From the NCBI RefSeq assembly GCF_018918055.1, contig NZ_JAHLPS010000028.1:1-39823 (forward strand): a DNA stretch of 39,823 nucleotides, in the 5' to 3' direction. Below the pieces are notes generated by a model that saw nothing but the letters and a program-made list of their open reading frames with translations, had not been told where the DNA came from and made no database searches. Both the position numbers and the translations under genes were made by a program. Below, in pieces: positions 33,671 through 39,823 of this stretch (positions within the stretch are counted from its first letter, which is position 1; every line of letters starts with the position of its first letter). This stretch comes from Caproiciproducens sp. MSJ-32 (GTDB lineage Bacteria > Bacillota > Clostridia > Clostridiales > Clostridiaceae).

Positions 33671-35155
33671 ATGAATAGAATTAGAAATTCTAAAGTCTTT
33701 ATAATAAAAGATGCCTTAAAAACTTTAAAAAATACTTTCTTTATTTTCTTAGCAGCACTGATTGATATGAAATTTTATGATCTATTAATTATTTTAGCTA
33801 TTTTAAGTATCATACTAATTAAGAGCTTTATTGTATGGAAAAACTATTATATTTCTATTTTAGAAGATAGATTTATAATTGACCAGGGAGCTTTTTATAA
33901 GAAAAAAACAGAAATTTTTTATGATAAAATTCATACTATGGATGTCAAAAAAGATCTTTTTTGCAGGCTTTTTGATGTTGTCGAACTCAAAATAGATAAT
34001 GGAAGTACAGAACTAGGTAAGGCTGAAATATCTATTATACTGGGCGAAGATAAGATAAATAATTTTGTAGAAGTAGTTGAAAGCAGAAAAAATAATACTA
34101 ATATAATTGATAATATCAATGAACCATTGAAAGATGATAAAAAGCCTAAGGACACTAATTATCAAATAAGAAAAATAACAACTAAGGAGCTTATATTAAG
34201 TGCTCTTCTAAGACCTAATCTAGGAACCTTAATAATCGTAAGCACTTTCTTCTTTAATATAGGCGAAATATTAGAAGCCTTTAATTCTAATATCTTTATT
34301 CAGCTTGAAAGCATATTTAATAAATACATGGCTCAATTAGAATTATGGACTGCTATTTTATTGGGTACTATTTCTATACTGATTTTTAATTTTATTCTAG
34401 ATATTATAATTTCCTTAATAAGATATAGCAGTTTTACTCTTAGTGCCAACAAAGAAAATATAAAAATATCCTATGGCTTTATCACCTTAAAAGAATACAC
34501 AATACCAATAAATAAGATTAAAGCTGTTATTTTAAAACAAAGTTTTTTTCAAAAGCTTTTTGGTTATTATAGGGTTGAAATTAGAAACATGGGCTATGGG
34601 GATGAAAAAAATGAAATAGCTATTTTATTTCCTATATGCGATAAAGCTTTTATAGAGGAAACATTATTTAGACTTCTTCCTAGCTTTAAGTTTGAGGAAA
34701 AAGAATTAAATTTAAAAGAAGGAAAGGAATTTAATAAAATTTCAATAATCTATAGTTTTATTATAATGTTAGCAATTGCCTTAATATCTTTATTAGTCTT
34801 CTCTATATTTAAACTTATTGAATTTAAAATTTCCTTAATGATATTCTTAGCTTTAATATTATTATCTTTAATAGTTTGTTTTATTACTTATATGCAATAT
34901 AAGAGATATAAACTTATTATTAATAAAAATACTATTGTTTATTGTAAGGATTTAATAAATAAAAATATATTTATCATTCCAACTAAATCTATTGAATATA
35001 TAAATCTAAAACAAGGACCTATAAAGAAAAAATACAAACATTATTCCCTTTACCTTGATTTAGGTATAGGCTTAGCAAGAGGAAGCCTAATTGCTATTGA
35101 AAATATTAAAAAAGATTTTGCAGATAAAATTGATGCAGTAATTTATAAAGGCTAA
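33671..35155 (+). CDS. Bacterial PH-domain membrane protein with repeated domains, YdbT-like
   Basis: 494 residues with about six hydrophobic segments in three pairs (about 15-55, 190-260, 355-410). After each pair comes a bPH2 domain: NYYISILEDRFIIDQGAFYKKKTEIFYDKIHTMDV, SFTLSANKENIKISYGFITLKEYTIPINKIKAVILKQSFFQKLFGYYRVEIRN, and YKLIINKNTIVYCKDLINKNIFIIPTKSIEYINLKQGPIKKKYKHYSLYLDL. The triple arrangement is that of YdbT proteins. Start ATG with CAGGTG upstream. The two-base gap to the previous gene implies translational coupling; the two products probably work as a complex in the membrane. Confidence 0.92.
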   Translation: MNRIRNSKVFIIKDALKTLKNTFFIFLAALIDMKFYDLLIILAILSIILIKSFIVWKNYYISILEDRFIIDQGAFYKKKTEIFYDKIHTMDVKKDLFCRLFDVVELKIDNGSTELGKAEISIILGEDKINNFVEVVESRKNNTNIIDNINEPLKDDKKPKDTNYQIRKITTKELILSALLRPNLGTLIIVSTFFFNIGEILEAFNSNIFIQLESIFNKYMAQLELWTAILLGTISILIFNFILDIIISLIRYSSFTLSANKENIKISYGFITLKEYTIPINKIKAVILKQSFFQKLFGYYRVEIRNMGYGDEKNEIAILFPICDKAFIEETLFRLLPSFKFEEKELNLKEGKEFNKISIIYSFIIMLAIALISLLVFSIFKLIEFKISLMIFLALILLSLIVCFITYMQYKRYKLIINKNTIVYCKDLINKNIFIIPTKSIEYINLKQGPIKKKYKHYSLYLDLGIGLARGSLIAIENIKKDFADKIDAVIYKG

Positions 35156-35175
35156 AAGTGCTTTGCACTTTTAGC
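35151..35175. terminator. bidirectional terminator after the PH-domain pair
   Basis: Perfect stem GCTAAAAGTG / CACTTTTAGC, overlapping the stop of the YdbT-like gene. Flanking T-runs are modest on both strands. Confidence 0.7.
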
Positions 35176-35181
35176 AATCTT

Positions 35182-35667
35182 TTATTGAATTTCTTCTAAT
35201 TTATTTTTGTAATATTCCAAGTCTTTATCTACACTACCTTCTGTATATTCAGTATCAAAATCCTTATCTAATGCCTTAATTTGTTTTTTTATGCTAATAA
35301 GTTCTTCTAACTTAGCATTTTCATCTTCTTTTTCATTTTTTTCCTCTAATTCTTTCAATTTATTTTTATAATATTCTAAATCTTTATCAATATTGCCTTC
35401 TGTATATTGAGTATCAAATTCTTTATCTAAAGCTAATATTTGTTTCTTTATGCTTACCAATTCCTCTAATTTTTCATTTTCATCTTTATCGTTAGATGAT
35501 AGTTCATTTTTTACTCCATTTTGATTAGTTTCACTAGAATTCTCATTTTGTTTACTTCCACATGAAACACTTATTCCTATAACTAATAGTATAACAAGTA
35601 TACTTGCAATTCTTTTTCCCATCATACCTAAATTTAATGAATTCTTAAGTTTATTAATTCTTTTCAT
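35182..35667 (-). CDS. Envelope protein (probable lipoprotein) with a duplicated 46-residue repeat
   Basis: 161 residues. The N-terminus is basic then hydrophobic (GKRIASILVILLVIGISVSC), like a lipoprotein signal, although the -3 position before Cys is Ser instead of Leu/Val/Ile, so lipidation is uncertain. An Asn/Glu/Lys-rich linker follows. Residues about 64-107 and 117-161 are two copies of the motif KLEEL(V/I)SIKKQI.ALDK(E/D)FDT.YTEG..DKDLEYYKNKL. Each copy is helical and rich in heptad-like Leu/Ile. I do not recognise a function. Start ATG with AGGAGG upstream. It is a single-gene unit, convergent with the PH-domain pair. Confidence 0.75.
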   Translation of the reverse strand: MKRINKLKNSLNLGMMGKRIASILVILLVIGISVSCGSKQNENSSETNQNGVKNELSSNDKDENEKLEELVSIKKQILALDKEFDTQYTEGNIDKDLEYYKNKLKELEEKNEKEDENAKLEELISIKKQIKALDKDFDTEYTEGSVDKDLEYYKNKLEEIQ

Positions 35668-35811
35668 GTAAATTTCCTCCTTAACCCCTTTTTAAATCAG
35701 CCTATTATTACTAATTTACTATATTTTATCATATTAATGCTCTATTTTATATAACAAATTAATTTATTATTTTATGTATCAAATAAGCTATTGCCATATA
35801 TCACTCTTTTT

Positions 35812-36966
35812 CTATTTAAAATATTGAGTTAAATGGATGTATCTCTTAACTCCTGGATAGGTCAATATTGGTCTATTAAAAACATCATAACTTCGTGCTG
35901 CCACTGTAAGAGTATATAAATCACCTGAACCTTTTATGTAAGGCTGTACTACTACTGGCGAATGAGTAAATATACCATCATCATTAAAATCTATCTGTAT
36001 TACATCTCCAATTGTAACATTAAAAAAATCACTATCTACCCCATGAGGTCCTAAGCCATCATTATTAATTAAATAATCATATAAAAACATAACTCCAGTC
36101 CAAGAAGGGGAACGATTATTTAAACTATAGTAATACCATTGATACTTACCTTCACTATCCATAGGAGCACCACCAGCATGAATTACTTGTGATGTAAAAT
36201 TAGTACAATCTCCTCCTAAGTTTGTAAAATCATAAAAGGCCTTATTAGGATTATTATAATGTTTAAAGGCATATTCCCTCATTGCAGTCCTATTAAAATC
36301 ATAAGCCCTAAGCTCAGCTTTTTGGGAATTATATACTGAAATTATATTATCCGGATTTCCATTTAAACTGCTGCTATCCTGATCTATTGCTTTTTCTTCT
36401 CTTTTTATAAATTCATCAATATTTATAGCTTCATTTCTATTATTTTCATTATTAATTGCAAAATCCCAAATATCATTGGAAATACAGACCTTTATTAACC
36501 ACTCATTATTTACCTTTTCTAACTCTACTGAATAATCTATAATTTCATTTGTTTCCTCATCTAAAAACTTATATTTATATTCCTTTTCAACTCTTAAATC
36601 AACATTGGCTTTATTTCCGTTAATATCAATATTTAAATAAGCATATTTATGCTTATAATCATCTACATATAAATCAAACTTATCATATCGTCTATTAATA
36701 ATATATATCTTTTTAGATATAAACTGCTTAAAGCTTTCATCTGCTACATAATTTGATAAATCAACTTCTTCTCCTTTTAAAATTGCATCATCACATTTCT
36801 TTAAAAAATCCTCTGTTGTATTTTTTATGTTTTTTCTTTCAAATAGTAAACTGTTATTAGATAAGGTGAACATATTTGTAGAAGCACTCACCTTAATCAT
36901 TATTCTGTCAAATAATAAAATTGTTAATAGCACTAATTCTAAACTAACAATAACTCTTTTCTTCAT
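35812..36966 (-). CDS. Secreted protein with a putative amidase domain (Amidase_6)
   Basis: 384 residues with a signal peptide (1-29, ending near KVSAST). A wall-facing region of unknown fold follows (30-215), with an NTF2-like look in the middle (DLYVDDYKHKYAYLNIDINGNKANVDLRVEKEYKYKF). The C-terminal domain (about 218-384) is the Amidase_6 family: NRTAMREYAFKHYNNPNKAFYDFTNLGGDCTNFTSQVIHAGGAPMDSEG, then SPSWTGVMFLYDYLI and HSPVVVQPY. The catalytic Cys in GGDCTNF and His in THSPVV are those of the NlpC/CHAP-like fold. Substrate unproven, likely peptidoglycan peptides. Start ATG, preceded by GAGGTAGC. A single gene. Confidence 0.88.
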   Translation of the reverse strand: MKKRVIVSLELVLLTILLFDRIMIKVSASTNMFTLSNNSLLFERKNIKNTTEDFLKKCDDAILKGEEVDLSNYVADESFKQFISKKIYIINRRYDKFDLYVDDYKHKYAYLNIDINGNKANVDLRVEKEYKYKFLDEETNEIIDYSVELEKVNNEWLIKVCISNDIWDFAINNENNRNEAINIDEFIKREEKAIDQDSSSLNGNPDNIISVYNSQKAELRAYDFNRTAMREYAFKHYNNPNKAFYDFTNLGGDCTNFTSQVIHAGGAPMDSEGKYQWYYYSLNNRSPSWTGVMFLYDYLINNDGLGPHGVDSDFFNVTIGDVIQIDFNDDGIFTHSPVVVQPYIKGSGDLYTLTVAARSYDVFNRPILTYPGVKRYIHLTQYFK

Positions 36967-37177
36967 TTTTGCTACCTCTTTTAAATAAATCTTGTATATC
37001 TATTTAAAAGTATGTGCAAAAAATCATATTATATATCTCCATTTTTCCTTTATAATTTCAAAATTATTGTATAAAAAGAAAATACCTTATAGAAATATTT
37101 GTATTTAATCCCTCCTGAGCTTTAATTTATTTAATTATATTTTATAAGGGAATTTTTGTAAATAGATTGATAATATA

Positions 37178-37211
37178 AAAAGAAAAGCCATGATTTAAAT
37201 AAATCATAGCC
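37178..37211 (-). terminator. terminator of the MarR/nitroreductase operon
   Basis: Minus-strand stem GGCTATGATTT / AAATCATGGC with a T-rich tail (TTTTCTTTTT), 17 bases beyond the nitroreductase stop. The rest of the 262-base gap toward the amidase gene shows nothing recognisable. Confidence 0.75.
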
Positions 37212-37228
37212 ATCTTAGTATTTATATT

Positions 37229-37828
37229 TTATTTCTTAATTAATAATCTGTTTGAAAGATCCATATAATCTTTTTCCCCAGCTGCTGCTTCTATGCTTCC
37301 AAATGGCATTTGAGCTGTCATCTTCCAATTAGTTGGAATATCAAATTGCTTTTTAACTTCTTCTTCTATAAGTTCTGTATAATGTTGAAGAGAAGCTCCT
37401 ATTCCTTCTACTGAAAATCCTGTCCATACTAAATATTGAAGTATTCCTGTTGCCTGTTCTGACCAAATTGGGAAGTTATTTTTATATAATTCAAATTTTC
37501 CTTGTAAAGTTTTTATTACATTTTGATCTTCGAAAAATACAACTGTACCATAACCTGCCTTAAAAGAATTTATCTTAGCTTCTGTTGATGAAAAATTCTC
37601 TGCAGGAACTACTTTTCTTAAAGCTTCCATTGTAATATCCCATAGCTTATCATGAGACTTACCTAACAAAAGTAATACTCTTCCGCTCTGAGAATTAAAA
37701 GCTGTTGGTGCATGTATTATTGCATGTTCCACAATACCTCTTATCTTATCCTCTGCTAAATCTACATTCTTACCTATTGAATATATACTTCTTCTTTCCT
37801 CTACCGCTGTAAAAAAATCCTTACTCAT
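37229..37828 (-). CDS. Nitroreductase family protein, MhqN-like
   Basis: 199 residues, FMN-dependent nitroreductase family. Seen: the N-terminal FFTAVEERRSIYSIG with the Arg-Arg-Ser FMN contact, HAPTAFNSQSGRVLLL, and the ending QMPFGSIEAAAGEKDYMDLSNRL. Size and motifs fit the small Frm2/YdgI/YdfN-type group which reduce quinones and nitro compounds or handle lipid signals. It lies 44 bases after a MarR gene on the same strand. B. subtilis MhqR (MarR) controls a nitroreductase (MhqN) with a similar operator, so a role in quinone or electrophile stress is inferred. Confidence 0.9.
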   Translation of the reverse strand: MSKDFFTAVEERRSIYSIGKNVDLAEDKIRGIVEHAIIHAPTAFNSQSGRVLLLLGKSHDKLWDITMEALRKVVPAENFSSTEAKINSFKAGYGTVVFFEDQNVIKTLQGKFELYKNNFPIWSEQATGILQYLVWTGFSVEGIGASLQHYTELIEEEVKKQFDIPTNWKMTAQMPFGSIEAAAGEKDYMDLSNRLLIKK

Positions 37829-37872
37829 AATTATCTCTCCTTTTCATTGTTCTTAAAAAAGTTTCAAACTTA

Positions 37873-38295
37873 TTATTTCAATATTTTTCTCATTTTAATC
37901 AAATTAGTAAGCAAACTTCTTTTACTCTCTTCATCCATCTCTGATAAAAGGTCATTTAAAAATTCTTTATGCTTTTTAAAAACCTTTAATATAAGTTCTT
38001 CTCCTTCCTTAGTTAAGGAAACATAAAATATTCTCTTGTCTTTTTCGCATTTTTTTCTTATAACTAAATTTTTGCTTTCTAATTTATTTATTACATAAGT
38101 TATAGTTCCGCTTGTAACCAATATCTTATCTGCTATTTTTTGAACTGGCTGAGGACCTTGATTATAAATAAATTCTAAAACACCAAACTCACTTAAATTT
38201 AGTCCATTTTCCTGAACATTTTTTTCAATTTTAGAAATAAGACCATTATAAGTCCTAACCATAGCTAATACTATGTTTAAATTTATGTCCTTCAT
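37873..38295 (-). CDS. MarR-family regulator, MhqR-like
   Basis: 140 residues. The winged helix is at about 50-97 (PQPVQKIADKILVTSGTITYVINKLESKNLVIRKKCEKDKRIFYVSLTKEGEEL), flanked by dimerisation helices. The DKRIFYVSLT wing is typical of MarR. Two identical-type palindromes cover its promoter, so it is very likely self-repressing and controls the nitroreductase downstream. The operator resembles the ATCTCGAATTCGAGAT type of MhqR. There is one Cys (Cys81, in KKCEKDK), so a redox switch is not evident; the inducer is unknown. Start ATG, preceded by AAGGTGATT. Confidence 0.92.
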   Translation of the reverse strand: MKDINLNIVLAMVRTYNGLISKIEKNVQENGLNLSEFGVLEFIYNQGPQPVQKIADKILVTSGTITYVINKLESKNLVIRKKCEKDKRIFYVSLTKEGEELILKVFKKHKEFLNDLLSEMDEESKRSLLTNLIKMRKILK

Positions 38296-38317
38296 GCAAT
38301 CACCTTACAGTTATATT

Positions 38318-38366
38318 ATCTCGATTTCAAGATAATTATACAATAAATATATCTTGATTTCAAGAT
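38318..38366 (-). promoter_or_regulatory. twin MarR operators overlapping the marR promoter
   Basis: Two copies of a 16-base palindrome: ATCTCGATTTCAAGAT (38318-38333) and ATCTTGATTTCAAGAT (38351-38366), centres 33 bases apart. The promoter (minus strand TTGAAA at 38363-38358, 17-base spacer, TATAAT at 38340-38335) has its -35 in the distal copy and its -10 between the copies, so binding should block RNA polymerase. Confidence 0.88.
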
Positions 38367-38379
38367 GTATTTATAAAAC

Positions 38380-38407
38380 AAAAAAAAGCAGGACCGAAGT
38401 CCTGCTT
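38380..38407 (-). terminator. terminator after the alpha/beta hydrolase
   Basis: Minus-strand stem AAGCAGGAC / GTCCTGCTT with a tight CTTCGG-type loop, followed by eight Ts. Confidence 0.92.
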
Positions 38408-39335
38408 ATACCTGGGAATATGAAGTTGTATGCTGGAATTCATCATAAAAAAGCAAAATATCTTTATATACATCCAACTTTTTCTCTTCGTTGAGTATCT
38501 CATGACGCATATGTTCATACAGTTTGCTGCTGATATTTGTATAGCCCAGCTCCGATAAAAAAGAGATTAGCTGTTCAAATCGCTTTCTTGATCGAATAAC
38601 CGGGTCTTCCTCACCGGCAATGACAAGAATTGGCAAATGTGGGTTGCTTACATGCCAGTTTCTTTTCTCAAAAGCCGCTTTTTGCAGCCTCAAAAGGTTG
38701 ATAAACCCATTTGTGGTAAAGATAAATCCACATTTCGGATCTTGGTTGTATTGTGCAACATTGGCTTGGTTTTCTGAGAGCCAGCCATTCGGAATCGAAT
38801 TTCCGGCATTAAACTGCGAAAAGGCCATAGCATTCAACATTTTATTCGGAGCCTTTTCCTTAATGAAGGGTTTTGAAAGCCTGGCCAGAAGCAGACCAAG
38901 CCCCGCTGCCGCATTATAGGTCGGCGGACCGCACAGAACAACTTTGTCAATTTCCGAATCATATCTTTTCAGATAACCCCGGGCAACAAGCGTACCCATG
39001 CTGTGACTAAACAGAAATACAGGAAGGCCAGAATAGATATGTTTAATATACTTTGTAACGGTATGCAGATCCTCAATGATTGCCTGTTCATTCTCGGTAT
39101 AGAAAAAGCCATAATCCTCTGCCTTTTCCACACTTCCACCATGTCCACGATGGTCATGAATAACACACACATATCCATGATCGGAAAGATAATTCATGAA
39201 GTCGTAGTATCTCTCCTTGTGTTCAGCCATACCATGGGAAAACTGAATAACGCCTTTGGGATTCCCCTCTGGCACAATCACTGCGATTTCCAGCCCCAGT
39301 CCGTCAAACTCAGAAAGTATTTTTTCGATTCTCAT
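38406..39335 (-). CDS. Alpha/beta hydrolase (monoacylglycerol lipase/lysophospholipase type)
   Basis: 309 residues, serine hydrolase of the Hydrolase_4 group. The catalytic triad is visible: Ser112 in FSHSMGT (the usual G-x-S-x-G with the first Gly as Ser), Asp244 in AGEEDPV and His278 in EHMRHEIL. The oxyanion motif HGMAEH is at 34-39, and DHRGHGGS follows at 61-68. Likely substrates are monoacylglycerols or lysolipids, unproven. Start ATG with AAGGAGG upstream. Base composition is clearly richer in G and C than every other gene in the window, and codons such as CGG, GGC and CCC appear, pointing to acquisition from another lineage. It is linked to a truncated TetR gene upstream, the likely former regulator. 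Confidence 0.93.
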   Translation of the reverse strand: MRIEKILSEFDGLGLEIAVIVPEGNPKGVIQFSHGMAEHKERYYDFMNYLSDHGYVCVIHDHRGHGGSVEKAEDYGFFYTENEQAIIEDLHTVTKYIKHIYSGLPVFLFSHSMGTLVARGYLKRYDSEIDKVVLCGPPTYNAAAGLGLLLARLSKPFIKEKAPNKMLNAMAFSQFNAGNSIPNGWLSENQANVAQYNQDPKCGFIFTTNGFINLLRLQKAAFEKRNWHVSNPHLPILVIAGEEDPVIRSRKRFEQLISFLSELGYTNISSKLYEHMRHEILNEEKKLDVYKDILLFYDEFQHTTSYSQV

Positions 39336-39450
39336 GTTGCCTCCTTTTCGTTATAAGAGCGAAGAAAAACATCCACTCGGATTTTGTTACCATATTATCA
39401 ATCATTTTCAAAAACTTTCCACAGACACAGGGGGTAGGTTTGCCTAAAGA

Positions 39451-39628
39451 CTATGACCGCATTTTCTCACAACGGTCAATGAGATGCTCCAAATCACCGC
39501 ACTTTAATTCTAAAATCCGCCGAAACCGGGCCATAGCATTCGGGTTCATACCGGTTTCCAGCCAGCCCATGATCATACCGAAGCTGACACATTTCAGATA
39601 ATCTACAACGGTGGTATAATCCTCAGAT
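39451..39628 (-). pseudogene. TetR-family regulator, C-terminal remnant
   Basis: The frame on the minus strand ends in a stop at 39451 and encodes only the last 60 residues of a TetR-like regulator: EDYTTVVDYLKCVSFGMIMGWLETGMN, then a charged helix to ...LEHLIDRCEKMRS. The pattern YLKxxSFGxIxxWLxTGM is typical of the ligand-domain end of TetR proteins. The DNA-binding half is missing. GC-rich sequence stops near 39628 and AT-rich DNA with an IS-like end begins, so the gene was probably cut by the insertion. Confidence 0.7.
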
Positions 39629-39823
39629 ATTAATGCTAAAATAAAAATTAACAAGATTACAAATATAAAACTTAACAGAATTGCAAATGAAATAGTATAA
39701 TTATCTCCGACGTAAGGAGGTAATTAGCATGATAGAAACAATAAAGGCAGAACTGAACATTTTGAGGTGCTTAAATATGAAACCAAACTATAGTGACTTA
39801 GCAAGAAAATATGGAGTTTCAAG
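39629..39823 (+). mobile_element. left end of an IS21-like insertion sequence (runs off the window)
   Basis: From about 39629 composition changes abruptly to AT-rich. Two direct repeats, TTAACAAGATTACAAAT (39648-39664) and TTAACAGAATTGCAAAT (39672-39688), share 14 of 17 bases at a 24-base period. Repeated transposase-binding blocks of this kind are usual at IS21 ends. A transposase-like gene starts 40 bases later. The exact tip and any target duplication cannot be set from one end. Confidence 0.6.
39729..39823 (+). CDS. N-terminus of an IS21-type transposase (IstA-like), cut by the window end
   Basis: ATG at 39729 with AAGGAGG eight bases upstream. Only 31 codons are visible: MIETIKAELNILRCL, then NMKPNYSDLARKYGVS. 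The LKxNYSxLARxYGVS pattern is the start of the helix-turn-helix in IS21-family transposases. No stop is reached before the end of the window. The family assignment rests on this short stretch and the adjacent repeats. Confidence 0.65.
   Translation, partial: MIETIKAELNILRCLNMKPNYSDLARKYGVS

Noticed and set aside
33132-35155. YdbS/YdbT-like pair as a new defence or toxin system
   Set aside because: The bPH2 domain pair is a known, common Firmicute arrangement with unremarkable context.
38620-39356. Plus-strand frames opposite the alpha/beta hydrolase
   Set aside because: They run antisense to a gene with an intact catalytic triad; the higher GC there makes long chance frames common.
1-39823. 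CRISPR array, 5S/16S/23S rRNA, 6S RNA, tmRNA
   Set aside because: Looked for and not seen: no regularly spaced repeats and no matching conserved RNA blocks.

Overview
The window is a stretch of chromosome from a low-GC Firmicute, almost certainly Clostridium sensu stricto. The DNA is strongly AT-rich, Shine-Dalgarno sites are strong, TTG and GTG starts are frequent, and the regulation is typical of Firmicutes: two S-box (SAM-I) riboswitches, a thrS T-box, a yybP-ykoY Mn riboswitch and a BglG-type antitermination site. Gene content is mostly housekeeping. Species cannot be fixed from the sequence alone.

Layout. 1-4200: a DUF92 membrane protein that looks 5'-truncated, the redox regulator rex, a YtvI/AI-2E-type membrane protein and a GDP-mannose pyrophosphorylase. 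4260-7320: a P-type ATPase behind a Mn riboswitch with a readable terminator, so a likely Mn exporter. 7600-9600: a secreted CAP-domain protein, an RsiV-like DUF4163/DUF3298 protein and a cluster of DnaA boxes. 9620-12000: operon of sortase, an RsgI-like anti-sigma protein carrying a SigI-C-like domain, and rluF. 12100-14500: a small ORF, ispF and an S-box-controlled NhaC-family transporter (probable methionine transporter MetT). 14650-16620: two tRNA pairs (Gly-Lys and Leu-Gly) around two poorly known genes. 16680-19270: T-box-controlled thrS and a 59-residue ORF. 19380-23470: S-box-controlled metY, MTHFS, an XRE regulator and a homoserine-dehydrogenase-like gene, giving a methionine/one-carbon theme with metT. 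23570-25770: glucose-family PTS behind a RAT/terminator, and a PadR remnant. 25856-29710: sirtuin, then a CadC/HMA/CadA metal-efflux module with two near-identical operators. 29780-32956: gatCAB. 33130-35155: paired bacterial PH-domain membrane proteins. 35180-38370: repeat-bearing envelope protein, amidase-domain protein, and an MhqR-like MarR/nitroreductase pair with twin operators. 38380-39823: a visibly GC-richer alpha/beta hydrolase plus a TetR tail, cut by what looks like the left end of an IS21-like element running off the window.

The most unusual items are the SigI-C/RsgI fusion beside a sortase, the DnaA-box cluster away from any dnaA gene, and the foreign hydrolase/TetR segment broken at an insertion sequence. 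No CRISPR array, phage block, toxin-antitoxin pair or recognisable defence system was found.
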